DNA from: Deltaproteobacteria bacterium YD0425bin51
Lineage (GTDB): Bacteria; Desulfobacterota; Desulfobacteria; Desulfobacterales; YD0425bin51
DNA: 64,000 nt
Direction of reading: 5' to 3'
Assembly: GCA_002753225.1 (NCBI GenBank)
Contig: PDZS01000012.1
Location: 36,682 to 100,681, forward strand
Numbering within the stretch: the stretch's first letter is position 1; each line of letters opens with the position of its first letter. Positions 10,337 to 20,208 of this stretch are shown in pieces. A program made the position numbers and the translations under genes. Below the pieces are notes generated by a model that made no database searches, had not been told where the DNA came from, and worked only from the letters and a program-made list of their open reading frames with translations.

Positions 10337-12778
10337 ATGAGTCGTTTAAAACTTTGCTCTTATTTATTGATATTATCCCTACTATTATCTATTTGCACTG
10401 TTTCTGCTGAAGATTCTTCTCTTGTAATTAAAGTTGGTTCTTATGAAAATTCTCCCAAAGTTTACGTAAATAATGATGGTATTGTTACAGGTGTTTTTCC
10501 TGATATTTTAAATACTATCTCTGTTTTGGAAGGTTTTAAGATAAATTATGTTCAAGGCACATGGACAGAGTGTTTAGATAGATTAGAACATGGAGAAATA
10601 GACATTATGTTAGATGTTGCTATTTCCCCTGAGCGCATTAATCGGTTTGATTTTAATAATGAAACTGTTTTGAACAGTTATTCAGCTATTTACACTAAAC
10701 CTACTACTTCAATTCAATCATATTTTGATCTTAAAGATAAGCGTATTGCAGTTATGAAAGGTAGTATTAACTATACGGGGGAAGAAGGGATAAAAAAAAC
10801 ACTTGATAAATTTAATATTTCTGCTCAGTTTATTGAGTATAATTCTTATAAGGAAGTTTTTCAGGCAGTTTCAACAAATGCTTCTGATGCTGGGGTTGTA
10901 AATATAATCTTTGGTTTTCTTCTTGAAAAAGATTTTAATATAATTCGTTCTCCAATTGTTTTTAATCCAAGTCAGCTAAGGTTTGCATTTACTAAAAATT
11001 CAGAAAAAGGACATATGCTGGCTTCAAAAATAGATAAACGCCTTATTGATCTTAAAAAAGATCGTTCTTCAGCTTATTATGAAGCTCTTAACAGACATAT
11101 ATACGGAAAACCTGATGATATTCCAGAGAAAGTTCAAAATACTTTTTCTAAGACAATACATTTAACTGAAATAGAGAGAAACTGGATTAAAAAACATAAG
11201 AATATCCGTATTGGAATTGATCCTGAATTTGTCCCTTTTGAATATCGTGATATAAATGGAACACACCAAGGAATATCATCTGATTATGTAAGAATTCTTA
11301 ATGAGCGTCTTGGCTTGAATATGAAAGTAGTTGAAAATTTGTCATGGAAACAGGTAATAGAGCTTACTAAAAAACAGGAAATAGATGTTTTGTCTTGTGT
11401 TGGACAGACTGAAGAAAGAAAACAATATCTTATATTTTCAAAACCATATGTTAATTACCACCGTGTAATTTTAACACGGAGCGATGCTCCATTTATAACT
11501 GGAATTAAAGATATTCAAAACAAGAAAGTAGGAGTTCAGGCAGGAACTTCCCATGAAGGCTTTGTAAAGGAACAGACTTCAATTAAGCCTATAACTTACC
11601 CTACTTTGCAGGAAGGTTTAATGGCTCTATCTGGAGGACAGGTTGAAGCTTTTGTTGTAAATATTGCATCAGCTTCATACTGGATTCGAAAGCTCAATTT
11701 AACAAATTTGAAAGTTGCAGCCCAAGCATCATTTGAGATATTTTATCTTTATTTTGCTGTTCGTAAAGATTTTCCTGAGCTTTTATCAATCATAAATAAA
11801 GGACTAAACTCAATAACTCAAGAAGAAGATCAGGAAATTCAGCGTAAATGGGTGAGTGTAGAATATAAAACAGGTGTTGATATCAGATTGATTTGGAAAT
11901 ATGTGTTTTATATTTCAATAGGTTTGTTTATTTTTTTCTCTTTAATTTTATTTTGGAATTATCGCTTAAAAAAAGAGATAACTATACGTGAAAAAACTGA
12001 ACTTGAACTTGAAAGACATGCTTATGAACTAGAGAAAGCAAATGAGCAACTCAAAGAGCTTGATCATCTGAAAAATATGTTTATAGCCTCTGTATCTCAT
12101 GAACTTAGAACACCTTTAAATTCAATAATTGGTTTTACAGGGATTATATTACAGGGACTAACAGGAGAATTGAATCCTAAACAAAAAGATCAGCTTACCC
12201 GTGTCTATTCATGTGCCAATCATCTACTTGGACTTATTACTGATGTAATAGATATATCTAAAATTGAGGCTGGAAGGATTGATGTTTATCCAAAAAAGTT
12301 TCGCGTCATTGAAATCATTCAAGAGGCAATAATATCTATTCAGCCTCAATTACAGGCTAAATCTTTATCTCTTGAATCTGATGTTCCAGATGATTTAATG
12401 GTTAATACAGATAGAAAGCGTTTTCAGCAATGTATATTAAATTATTTAAGTAATGCTTTAAAATACAGCGAACAAGGTACAATCAAAATAGTTGCGCGCG
12501 ATGTGGGAAAGTATGTAGAAGTGAAGATAAGTGATACTGGAATTGGCATATCTGAAGCAGATGTAAAAAGACTTTTTGAACCATTTGAGCGTATTGATTC
12601 ACATTTGAGAGTTAAAGCAGGGGGTACAGGTCTCGGGCTTTATCTGACTCGAAAGATAGCTCAAGAATTGCTAAAAGGAGATATTAGTGTTGAAAGTGAG
12701 TTACATAAAGGGAGCGTCTTTGGAATAACAGTTTTGAAAGATATAGAGGCTAAAAATGAAAAGAGCATTAGTGATTGA
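10337..12778 (+). CDS. Sensor histidine kinase with two periplasmic solute-binding domains
   Basis: A membrane histidine kinase. I place the start at ATG 10337, which follows an AAAAAGGA ribosome site; ATG 10307 in the same frame would add ten residues. A signal peptide leads into two tandem SBP_bac_3-type amino-acid-binding-protein domains (about 25-255 and 275-495), then one transmembrane helix (about 515-535), a short coiled coil, HisKA with SVSHELRTPLNSIIGF and HATPase with NYLSNALKYS, DTGIGIS and GGTGLGLYL. The binding domains suggest it senses a polar solute in the periplasm. It overlaps the following receiver gene by 23 bases, its likely partner. Confidence 0.88.
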   Translation: MSRLKLCSYLLILSLLLSICTVSAEDSSLVIKVGSYENSPKVYVNNDGIVTGVFPDILNTISVLEGFKINYVQGTWTECLDRLEHGEIDIMLDVAISPERINRFDFNNETVLNSYSAIYTKPTTSIQSYFDLKDKRIAVMKGSINYTGEEGIKKTLDKFNISAQFIEYNSYKEVFQAVSTNASDAGVVNIIFGFLLEKDFNIIRSPIVFNPSQLRFAFTKNSEKGHMLASKIDKRLIDLKKDRSSAYYEALNRHIYGKPDDIPEKVQNTFSKTIHLTEIERNWIKKHKNIRIGIDPEFVPFEYRDINGTHQGISSDYVRILNERLGLNMKVVENLSWKQVIELTKKQEIDVLSCVGQTEERKQYLIFSKPYVNYHRVILTRSDAPFITGIKDIQNKKVGVQAGTSHEGFVKEQTSIKPITYPTLQEGLMALSGGQVEAFVVNIASASYWIRKLNLTNLKVAAQASFEIFYLYFAVRKDFPELLSIINKGLNSITQEEDQEIQRKWVSVEYKTGVDIRLIWKYVFYISIGLFIFFSLILFWNYRLKKEITIREKTELELERHAYELEKANEQLKELDHLKNMFIASVSHELRTPLNSIIGFTGIILQGLTGELNPKQKDQLTRVYSCANHLLGLITDVIDISKIEAGRIDVYPKKFRVIEIIQEAIISIQPQLQAKSLSLESDVPDDLMVNTDRKRFQQCILNYLSNALKYSEQGTIKIVARDVGKYVEVKISDTGIGISEADVKRLFEPFERIDSHLRVKAGGTGLGLYLTRKIAQELLKGDISVESELHKGSVFGITVLKDIEAKNEKSISD

Positions 12779-13127
12779 AGATAATGAAAATAATATGGAA
12801 TTAATTACATTTATTTTAGAAGTTAACGGGTATGAAACTATTAGAGCAATGAACGGCAGAACTGGTTATGAAAAAGCTGTAAATGAAATTCCAGATTTTA
12901 TCATTTTAGATATTCAACTCCCTGATATTATGGGTACAGATGTTTTAAAGATGCTCCGTTCTTCTGACAAATCTAAATCTATTCCTGTTATTGCCATGAC
13001 TTCTTATGCCATGTCTGGAGATTGTGAACGCCTACTTTCAGCAGGTTGCGATGGTTATATTGAAAAGCCTATTAATCCTAATATTGTCATGGACCAAATA
13101 AAAAAAATCATAGGAGACTCATTATGA
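12756..13127 (+). CDS. Stand-alone response-regulator receiver (CheY-like)
   Basis: A single REC domain of 123 residues with no output domain. The acidic pocket (IEDNENN near residue 7), the phospho-acceptor Asp in FIILDIQLPDIMG (near residue 53), the switch Thr in VIAMTSYAM and the Lys in YIEKPINP are all present, so it should be phosphorylatable. It starts inside the end of the upstream kinase gene and its stop overlaps the next gene by ATGA. It probably relays phosphate from the upstream kinase or works as a diffusible signal. Confidence 0.92.
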   Translation: MKRALVIEDNENNMELITFILEVNGYETIRAMNGRTGYEKAVNEIPDFIILDIQLPDIMGTDVLKMLRSSDKSKSIPVIAMTSYAMSGDCERLLSAGCDGYIEKPINPNIVMDQIKKIIGDSL

Positions 13128-15151
13128 AGATTTTGGTTGTAGAAGATGATGAAAATTCTAGACTTTTACAGCATTATATCTTAGATTCGGCAGGTTATGA
13201 AGTGATAAGTGCGGAAAATGGCAAAGATGGATTACTACTTGCTGAAAATAACATTCCTGATTTAATTATCTCTGATATTTTAATGCCTGTTATGGATGGC
13301 TACTCTTTGTGCCGAGAAATTAGAAAGAATAAAAAATTATATCATATACCATTTATTTTTTATACAGCTACATACACAAGCGACAAGGATAAAAAATTAG
13401 CTTTAGATTTAGGAGCCACAAAGTTTATTATAAAACCAATGGATCCTATGGAATTTCTTAAAAATGTTAAAGAGACTCTTGCAGATAATATTAAATCACA
13501 AAATACCTTAAATGAAAAATCTCCTTTGGAACTTGAAACAGAATATTCTTCTGTCTTAGCTTCCAAACTAGAAAAAAAAGTCTGTGTCCTTGAGGAAAAA
13601 CAAAAAGAGTTGGAGCTAAGCGAGCAAAAATATCGTAGACTTGTAGAAGTGCTTCATGAAAATTACTTTTTTTATACTTATGACGCAAGCGGAGCTTTGA
13701 CTTACATTAGTCCATCTTTTACTTATGTTTTGGGATATACCAAAGAAGATGGTATGCTTGGAATCATGAAATATCTTACAGATAATCCTATTAATAAGGA
13801 AGCTTTAAAAAAATTTGAGCTTAATTTAAAAGGGGTAAGGCAATCCCAATATGAAGTAGAAATCTATCATAAAAACGGAAGTGTACGCTTTCTGGAATTG
13901 ACAGAACACCCATTTATATCTAATAAAAGCCTACAAGTTGAGCAAATCGAAGGGATTGCCCATGACATTACTGAACGTAAAATTATCGAGGCAGAAAAAG
14001 CAAAACTGCAGGAATCCTTAAGGCGTATTGAAAAAAATCAAGCTCTTGGGACTTTAGCTTCAGGTATTTCCCATGATTTTAATAATATTTTGATGTGTAT
14101 TATTGGATACACAGAAATGCTTCAATTAAATCTGCCAAAAAACTTAAAATGGCATTCTTATATTGAGCAAATTCTTAGCGCAAGCAAAAGAGCAAGCGAT
14201 CTTTTAAAGCAGATTCTTAGCTTTAGCAGAAGAACTGAGCAAGAAAAACGTCCATTAAAATTGCAGCCTATTATTAATGAAGCTTTAGAACTTTTGAGAG
14301 GCTCAATGCCAAGGACAATAGAAATTCAGAATTATATTGATAAATATTCTCCTCCTGTTATGGCAGATCCTACGCAGATTTACGAGATATTAATAAATTT
14401 ATGCACAAATGCATATCATGCCATGCGCGAAAAAGGGGGTATTTTAAAAGTTATACTTTCTACAAAAAAGATCGAACCAAATCAAGATTATTATGATATA
14501 AAACCAGGAAATTATGTATGTATAGAAGTAATTGACAATGGATGTGGAATTGAAAAAAATATTCAGGATAGGATTTTTGAGCCTTATTTTACAACCAAAC
14601 CTAAAGGGGAAGGAACTGGAATTGGTCTTGCTGTTGTAAATGGAATTGTTCAAAACCATAATGGATATATTAAATTTTATAGCGAACCACAAAAAGGGAC
14701 AAAATTTTATATATATTTCCCTATAGCAGAATTTGATTGCAAAGAAGAAAAATCTAATTGTGAAGATCTTCATCTTAAAAAAGGTAAAGGGGAGCATATT
14801 TTAGTAATTGATGATGATGTGAATACAGTTCGCATATTAAAAGATATGATTGTTCAATTAAACTATAGGGTTACATGCAAAACAAATAGCTTAGAGGCTT
14901 TGTCTATATTTAAATCTGAATCGTCAAAATTTGATTTAGTTATTACTGATTTCTCTATGCCTAATATTGATGGCATTACTCTCTCAGAAGAACTTTTGAA
15001 AGTAAGGTCAAATATCCCAATAATTTTATGCACTAGTTTTAATGAAATTATTAATGAAGAAAATACCAAAAAAATAGGTATCTATAAATATCTTATGAAA
15101 CCTGTAACGCTCCGAACTCTTTCTCATGAATTATCTATAATTCTATTTTGA
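13124..15151 (+). CDS. Hybrid REC-PAS-histidine kinase-REC
   Basis: A soluble hybrid kinase of 675 residues with no transmembrane segment. Domains: N-terminal REC (1-120, acceptor in IISDILMPVMDG), a coiled linker, PAS (about 165-295), a HisKA of the SHDFNNIL type near residue 320, HATPase with DNGCGI and GEGTGIGLAVV, and a C-terminal REC (about 560-675, acceptor in LVITDFSMPNIDG). Both receivers look intact, so it can receive phosphate at one end and pass or store it at the other. ATGA overlap with the preceding receiver gene makes this a three-gene phosphorelay unit. Confidence 0.9.
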   Translation: MKILVVEDDENSRLLQHYILDSAGYEVISAENGKDGLLLAENNIPDLIISDILMPVMDGYSLCREIRKNKKLYHIPFIFYTATYTSDKDKKLALDLGATKFIIKPMDPMEFLKNVKETLADNIKSQNTLNEKSPLELETEYSSVLASKLEKKVCVLEEKQKELELSEQKYRRLVEVLHENYFFYTYDASGALTYISPSFTYVLGYTKEDGMLGIMKYLTDNPINKEALKKFELNLKGVRQSQYEVEIYHKNGSVRFLELTEHPFISNKSLQVEQIEGIAHDITERKIIEAEKAKLQESLRRIEKNQALGTLASGISHDFNNILMCIIGYTEMLQLNLPKNLKWHSYIEQILSASKRASDLLKQILSFSRRTEQEKRPLKLQPIINEALELLRGSMPRTIEIQNYIDKYSPPVMADPTQIYEILINLCTNAYHAMREKGGILKVILSTKKIEPNQDYYDIKPGNYVCIEVIDNGCGIEKNIQDRIFEPYFTTKPKGEGTGIGLAVVNGIVQNHNGYIKFYSEPQKGTKFYIYFPIAEFDCKEEKSNCEDLHLKKGKGEHILVIDDDVNTVRILKDMIVQLNYRVTCKTNSLEALSIFKSESSKFDLVITDFSMPNIDGITLSEELLKVRSNIPIILCTSFNEIINEENTKKIGIYKYLMKPVTLRTLSHELSIILF

Positions 15152-16855
15152 TTATATAATAACTGATGCTCCTTCTTCTAATGTAGTAATTCCATTTATT
15201 ATTTTATTCCTAGCATCAGTTTTGAGCGTAGAAAGAAGTCCTGATTCAACAGTTTTACGTTTTATTTCCAAAGCTGTTTTTCCATCTGCAATCATCTCTT
15301 GAACCATTTCATCTATTATTAGAACTTCAAATATTCCTGTACGTCCTAAATACCCAGTTTCCTTACAATTCATGCATCCTTTACCTTTTCCTATATTAGC
15401 CAAATCTTCATTTGATATTTCAAAAAATTTCAAACCGGAAATAGATGGCATATAGCTTTCTCTACAGTAAAGGCATACTTTCCTGACTAATCTTTGGGCA
15501 AAAATAAGAAGGACAATTGAAGAAATATAAAAAGGCTCTATACCCATATTTACAAAACGAGTTATTGCAGAAGCAGCATCATTTGTATGAACAGTACTTA
15601 AAACCAAGTGTCCTGTCATTGCAGCTTGAACTGATACTGATGCAGTTTCACCATCTCTTATTTCTCCTACCATTATTACATCAGGATCCTGACGAAGAAT
15701 TGAACGGAGTCCGCTCGCAAAGGTCATACCTGCTTTGCGGTTTAATTGAATCTGACAAATTTTTTCTACTCTATATTCTACAGGATCTTCTAATGTTACA
15801 ATATTTATATGAGGCTGCATAATTTCTTTTAAAATGGAATATAAAGTTGTACTTTTACCGCTTCCTGTTGGTCCTGTACTTAATATCATTCCATACGGTT
15901 TATGTATTTTTGACCGTATTTTGAGTTGATCACTTGTAGACATACCAAGATATTCAAGAGAATAAATATGAGCAGTAACGTCTAAAAGTCTTAAAACCAG
16001 CTTTTCTCCATGAATTGATGGTACAGTAGAAACTCTGACATTTATTTCTTTGTCATACATTTTGACTGTAAATCTTCCATCTTGAGGAATTCTTGCAGTA
16101 GATATATCCATATTGGCAAGTATTTTAAAACGTGAGATTATTGCTTGATGCATAGATCTTGGTGGAGACTTAATTTCATGAAGTTTACCATCAACTCTGA
16201 TACGAAGATGAATGAAATTCTTTTCAGGACTTATGTGAATATCGCTTGCTCCAGCGCAAATAGCTTCATAAAGCATCCAGCTTACAACTTTTATAACAGG
16301 AGCATTTTCATCCATTTCTCTAAGCGCTGTAATTGCAACATCATGGGTTATTGCTTTATCAACATCAGATTCTTTACCAAACTGCATAGATTCTAAATCA
16401 TCTATCAATTTGCCTAGTCCTGAATATATCCCATAAATATTATCAGTTAAGAAATTAAACTCTTGTTCAGAGCATATTATTGGCTTAATTTCGCAATTTG
16501 TTTCAGATTCTAGTTGGTCCAGTGATTTTAAATTAAAAGGATCTGTTGTTGCAACTGTAAGGAGGGATGCTTTTTTCCGAATAGGAACTGCTTTATATTT
16601 TCTTGCAGCTTCAGGAGAGAAAACTCCTGATAAACTCATGTCTATAGGATATTCATTTTTAATATATCTCTCTATATTTGATTGCTTACATAAAGCATCA
16701 ATAACTATGGTTTCACTTACATATCCTTTATAAACTAAATATTGTCCTAGCTTCATATTGAGCTTTTGTTGATTATCTAAAGCTTCTTGAAGCTGTTTTT
16801 CATTTATAATTCCAATTTCAACTAAAAGTTCGCCTATTTTTTTTCTTTCAGTCAT
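15152..16855 (-). CDS. Type II secretion / type IV pilus assembly ATPase (GspE/PilB family)
   Basis: A 567-residue hexameric secretion ATPase. The N-terminus has two MshEN-like modules (about 1-150; these often bind c-di-GMP in relatives), then the catalytic core with Walker A GPTGSGKSTT near residue 330, the Asp box and Walker B VIMVGEIRDGETA, and the His box VLSTVHTNDA. A C-terminal tetracysteine zinc motif is present (CLYCRES ... CMNCKETG). No pilin or secretin gene lies nearby, so the substrate machine is unknown. It ends immediately after the convergent kinase gene and starts divergently from the PP2C phosphatase at 16943. Confidence 0.9.
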   Translation of the reverse strand: MTERKKIGELLVEIGIINEKQLQEALDNQQKLNMKLGQYLVYKGYVSETIVIDALCKQSNIERYIKNEYPIDMSLSGVFSPEAARKYKAVPIRKKASLLTVATTDPFNLKSLDQLESETNCEIKPIICSEQEFNFLTDNIYGIYSGLGKLIDDLESMQFGKESDVDKAITHDVAITALREMDENAPVIKVVSWMLYEAICAGASDIHISPEKNFIHLRIRVDGKLHEIKSPPRSMHQAIISRFKILANMDISTARIPQDGRFTVKMYDKEINVRVSTVPSIHGEKLVLRLLDVTAHIYSLEYLGMSTSDQLKIRSKIHKPYGMILSTGPTGSGKSTTLYSILKEIMQPHINIVTLEDPVEYRVEKICQIQLNRKAGMTFASGLRSILRQDPDVIMVGEIRDGETASVSVQAAMTGHLVLSTVHTNDAASAITRFVNMGIEPFYISSIVLLIFAQRLVRKVCLYCRESYMPSISGLKFFEISNEDLANIGKGKGCMNCKETGYLGRTGIFEVLIIDEMVQEMIADGKTALEIKRKTVESGLLSTLKTDARNKIINGITTLEEGASVII

Positions 16856-16942
16856 AAAAAATCCTATTCATTTTGATGTTTTTTTCAAAAACAAATTATA
16901 GTATAATAGATTTAATAATCAATATATTATTGGGAATTGATA

Positions 16943-17851
16943 ATGAAAATTGAAAATTTTTTAATAAATATTAAAGATAATAAAGTTATCAAAGAAGTAC
17001 TTAATTACCTATCCATAATAGAGGATAACAGACTTAATGAATTTTTACTTAAAAAGTTAATTTTAAAATATGCAGCGCTTGAAAAAAAAGTATCAAAACT
17101 TAATTATGAACTCTTAGAAAAACAAAGGCGTTTGGATGAAGACCTTATGGCTGCTGCAGAAATTCAGCAAAGTTTGCTCCCAAAAGAGATAAGACACATT
17201 GAAAACATTAAATTTTCATTTAAGTTTAAACCATCAGAAAGTATTGGAGGAGATATATTCAATTTATTTCCATTAGATAAAGAGCATTTAGGCGTATATA
17301 TGCTTGATGTCAGCGGACATGGGATTCCAGCAGCTCTAGTCAGCGTTTCTGTATCTCAAATGATTAAACCTTATGATTTTTATAATCCAAAAGAATTGTT
17401 AACCAAATTGGACAAGGAATATCCTATTGAAAGATTCGATAAATTTTTTACTATAATTTATTTTGTTTTAAACATTTATTCAGGAGATTTGATTTACAGC
17501 AATGCAGCTCATCCACACCCTGTATTAATTCGTAAAAATGGAAATTTAGAGTTTTTGGATAAAGGAGGAACTGTTATAGGAATGAGTGGAATTATGCCAT
17601 TTGAAGAGGAAACAAAAAAATTATATAAAGGTGATAAGCTTATTTTATATACAGATGGAGTTGTTGAATATCAGAATAAAGAAGGGAAACAGTTTGGGGA
17701 TAACAGATTTCATGATTTATTAAAACAATATAAAGAAGAATCTATTGATGAAATTATAACCAAAATTTATGATGAAATTATGAATTTTGGAAATGAGGCT
17801 AAATTACAGGACGATATTAGTATGTTAGGGTTTGAATTTCAAGGGGGATAA
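16943..17851 (+). CDS. PP2C/SpoIIE-type serine phosphatase
   Basis: A soluble 302-residue phosphatase of the SpoIIE/RsbU family, which usually dephosphorylates STAS anti-sigma-antagonist proteins. Start at ATG 16943 fits a GGGA site 7 bases upstream (a TTG two codons earlier is possible). A short coiled coil (about 40-75, ending LMAAAEIQQSLLP) precedes the catalytic domain with metal-binding acidic motifs SIGGDIFN, MLDVSGHG, YTDGVVEY and QDDISML, all intact. No receiver is attached, so its trigger is unknown. The next gene, a PilZ protein, overlaps its 3' end. Confidence 0.9.
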   Translation: MKIENFLINIKDNKVIKEVLNYLSIIEDNRLNEFLLKKLILKYAALEKKVSKLNYELLEKQRRLDEDLMAAAEIQQSLLPKEIRHIENIKFSFKFKPSESIGGDIFNLFPLDKEHLGVYMLDVSGHGIPAALVSVSVSQMIKPYDFYNPKELLTKLDKEYPIERFDKFFTIIYFVLNIYSGDLIYSNAAHPHPVLIRKNGNLEFLDKGGTVIGMSGIMPFEEETKKLYKGDKLILYTDGVVEYQNKEGKQFGDNRFHDLLKQYKEESIDEIITKIYDEIMNFGNEAKLQDDISMLGFEFQGG

Positions 17852-18671
17852 AAAAATTAATACAATTAATCAGCGAAAAGAAACCAGAAGATCTATTGAA
17901 TCAATAATATTACCTTTTTTAGGTACTCGCGAAATAGACCATGAGCCATTTCAATTCCTTATAATGGATATTAGCGCTACAGGAATTAAAATAGCAATAC
18001 CTCAGTGGCTTGTAGGAAGAGATCGTCTTAAAAACGATGATATAATAAATCTTCATATCCCATTTCGCCTAGATGAGGCAACTTACAATCAGGGTAAAGT
18101 AGTATGGAAAAGATCTGATGATACAATTTCTGGGGAACTATATGGAATTCATATGGAGAACAGAGTTTTTTTTTATGATCCAATATCTATTTTGCTTAAA
18201 ACATCTGAAATTGATATTGATTTTCAGGATTTTGATTCATTGGAAGGTTTATTTATAAAAATTATTAAAGATATGAGTCTTTTAAAAAAGGGAGTTTTTA
18301 TTTATTTAAATCATCTTGTACCTTATTTTTCTCGTATTAGTTCTTATTCAAATAAAGAAGAATATTCTGCTCTTAAAAACATTTTTTTAGATGATATTAT
18401 AAGTAAAGTAAAAAATAATTATGAAAATCTATATTCACTTTATAAAAAAGCTAAAGAAAAACATTCTTTCATAGAAGAAATTCCTCAAAATATTGACCTT
18501 GAAGAACTTAGAGAGATGGTTGAATCAGAAATTAATATTGATATTTTAAAAACTGCATTTGAAAGCGATGCTGTTATACCTTATTTGAACGCAATTAAAC
18601 AGTTAGAAAAAAAACAATATGACAATTATAACACAGTTGTGATGTTATATATTAAAGCTCTAAAAGTTTGA
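17832..18671 (+). CDS. PilZ-domain (c-di-GMP-binding) protein
   Basis: About 279 residues. The N-terminal half (about 15-110) is a PilZ domain: the arginine motif RKETRR followed after about 35 residues by DISATGIKI, the two elements that hold cyclic di-GMP. The C-terminal half is helical and unrecognised. The start is uncertain: TTG 17832 opens the frame inside the upstream phosphatase, but a strong AAGGGGG sequence sits just downstream and would fit a rare ATT start near 17856. Overlap with the PP2C gene suggests c-di-GMP and serine-phosphatase signalling are co-expressed. Confidence 0.8.
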   Translation: MNFKGDKKINTINQRKETRRSIESIILPFLGTREIDHEPFQFLIMDISATGIKIAIPQWLVGRDRLKNDDIINLHIPFRLDEATYNQGKVVWKRSDDTISGELYGIHMENRVFFYDPISILLKTSEIDIDFQDFDSLEGLFIKIIKDMSLLKKGVFIYLNHLVPYFSRISSYSNKEEYSALKNIFLDDIISKVKNNYENLYSLYKKAKEKHSFIEEIPQNIDLEELREMVESEINIDILKTAFESDAVIPYLNAIKQLEKKQYDNYNTVVMLYIKALKV

Positions 18672-18733
18672 CCTCTAATTAAAACTATGTTAGTGATTGA
18701 TATCTTTGTAAATATAAATAATGTATTAGAGGT
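18671..18733 (+). promoter_or_regulatory. 9-bp inverted repeat overlapping the hdrC ribosome site
   Basis: ACCTCTAAT at 18671-18679 is repeated in inverse orientation at 18725-18733, with 45 bases between. The right arm contains GAGGT, the likely Shine-Dalgarno sequence of the HdrC-like gene starting at 18745. Pairing would hide that site, so a simple RNA switch or a transcription-factor operator is possible. The arms are short and the loop long, so chance is a real alternative. Confidence 0.3.
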
Positions 18734-18744
18734 GTTTAAATATT

Positions 18745-19326
18745 ATGGACAACAATCAGCGTAAATTATTAAGTGGTCCAGTATATATTGATACTAAACC
18801 AAATCATTTGTTTTCTGCTGAAGTAGCTCAAAAATCTCATGTTGATTTTAATTTATGTTATCACTGCAGATGCTGCGGTAATGGCTGCCCTTTTGTTGAA
18901 ATGATGGATTTCCCACCAAATAGCATAATTAGGCTTGTGCAACTTGGGCTTAAAAAAGAAGCGCTAGGCTCATCTACCATATGGATTTGTGCTGGATGTC
19001 ATACATGTTCAATGCAATGCCCAATGGCAATAGATATGGCTGCAATTATGGATTCATTGCGTCAAATATCTTTAGAAGAAAAGGCTAAAATTGGAGAGCC
19101 AGATGTTTTAGCGTTTCACAAAGAAGTATTAAATTCCATAGAACGTTATGGGAGAACAAGCAAGCTTGACATAATGCTTAGATATAAAATTAAAACTAGA
19201 AATTTATTTTCAGATTTTAATGTGGGACTTAAAATGATTACAAAGCGTAAACTTAATTTGATTCCATCTATAATAAAAGGGATAGAAAAATTCAAAGAAC
19301 TTTTTAAAGGAAAACGAAACTGGTAA
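18745..19326 (+). CDS. hdrC: Heterodisulfide reductase subunit C-like iron-sulfur protein
   Basis: A 193-residue soluble protein with two [4Fe-4S] cluster motifs typical of HdrC: CYHCRCCGNGCP near residue 38 and CAGCHTCSMQCP near residue 85. The remainder is helical and matches HdrC length. HdrC passes electrons between an electron donor (such as HdrA or a membrane complex) and HdrB. hdrB follows after 6 bases, so they form a BC pair, common in sulfate-reducing Desulfobacterota. No hdrA is next to it. Confidence 0.88.
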   Translation: MDNNQRKLLSGPVYIDTKPNHLFSAEVAQKSHVDFNLCYHCRCCGNGCPFVEMMDFPPNSIIRLVQLGLKKEALGSSTIWICAGCHTCSMQCPMAIDMAAIMDSLRQISLEEKAKIGEPDVLAFHKEVLNSIERYGRTSKLDIMLRYKIKTRNLFSDFNVGLKMITKRKLNLIPSIIKGIEKFKELFKGKRNW

Positions 19327-19332
19327 ATTTAT

Positions 19333-20181
19333 ATGCCCAACAAAGCTAATATTGATGTTTCTTATTTTCCAGGATGCTCAATGGGTGCATCAGGAAATGA
19401 AAGCAATGCTTCTCTTTTAAGTTTCTGTAAAAATATAGGTTTTAACTTAATAGAACTTAAAGATTGGAGTTGCTGCGGTAGTTCATCAGCACACAGCGTT
19501 GACGCTGAACTAGCATTTAATTTGGCAACTAGAAACCTTGCCATTGCGCCATCAACAAGACCCCTTCTTATAGCATGTCCAAATTGCTTACTTAGACTTA
19601 GGCAAGCATATATTAAATTAAAAAATGATAAAGAATATCTTGAAAAATATGAAAAAAAATGGGGGAAAAGATTTGAACCTAATCTTGAAATATGGCACTT
19701 TTTTGAGCTTATAGATAATGTAGATTTTAATCTAGAAAAATTCAGAAAATTAAACAATATTAAATTTGTTTCATATTATGGCTGTATGCTGAATAGACCT
19801 CCAGATATGCGCTATGAAAAAAATTATTATGGATTTATGGAGAGAATCCTGTCAACTGCAGGTGGAATTCCTGTAAGATGGTCATATGCATCTAGATGCT
19901 GTGGTACTTTTTTAGCTGCTGTAAGACCTGAAGCAGTTACAGAAATGGTTAATAAGATTATGAAAGGAGCAATAGACGTTGGCGCTGAATGTATTGTTAC
20001 AGCATGCATGATGTGTCATATGAATTTGGAGATTAGATGCACAATTAAACGCCCTATTCCGATCTTTCATTTATCAGAACTTTTATCCTTCATGTCTGGA
20101 AGTCCTATAACCCATAGCTCAATGTCCAAACATATAATTGATCCTATGCCATTACTTAGGGCAAAAGGTCTTATTAGATAA
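19333..20181 (+). CDS. hdrB: Heterodisulfide reductase subunit B-like (CCG-domain) protein
   Basis: A 282-residue protein with two cysteine-rich CCG domains, the noncubane iron-sulfur centres that reduce disulfides in HdrB: DWSCCGSSSAHSVD near residue 50 with upstream FPGCSMG, and SRCCGTFLAA near 195 with CMMCHMNLE near 230. Start ATG 19333. Together with hdrC it forms the catalytic half of a soluble or membrane-linked heterodisulfide-reductase-like complex; the physiological disulfide in a sulfate reducer is not known from sequence. Confidence 0.9.
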   Translation: MPNKANIDVSYFPGCSMGASGNESNASLLSFCKNIGFNLIELKDWSCCGSSSAHSVDAELAFNLATRNLAIAPSTRPLLIACPNCLLRLRQAYIKLKNDKEYLEKYEKKWGKRFEPNLEIWHFFELIDNVDFNLEKFRKLNNIKFVSYYGCMLNRPPDMRYEKNYYGFMERILSTAGGIPVRWSYASRCCGTFLAAVRPEAVTEMVNKIMKGAIDVGAECIVTACMMCHMNLEIRCTIKRPIPIFHLSELLSFMSGSPITHSSMSKHIIDPMPLLRAKGLIR

Positions 20182-20208
20182 CTTGTAAAGACAAAGGAGG
20201 GTTGCCAA

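Noticed and set aside
14444..14797. Long minus-strand frame opposite the hybrid kinase
   Set aside because: Phe/Ile-rich antisense shadow of a well-conserved kinase domain, with no ribosome site.
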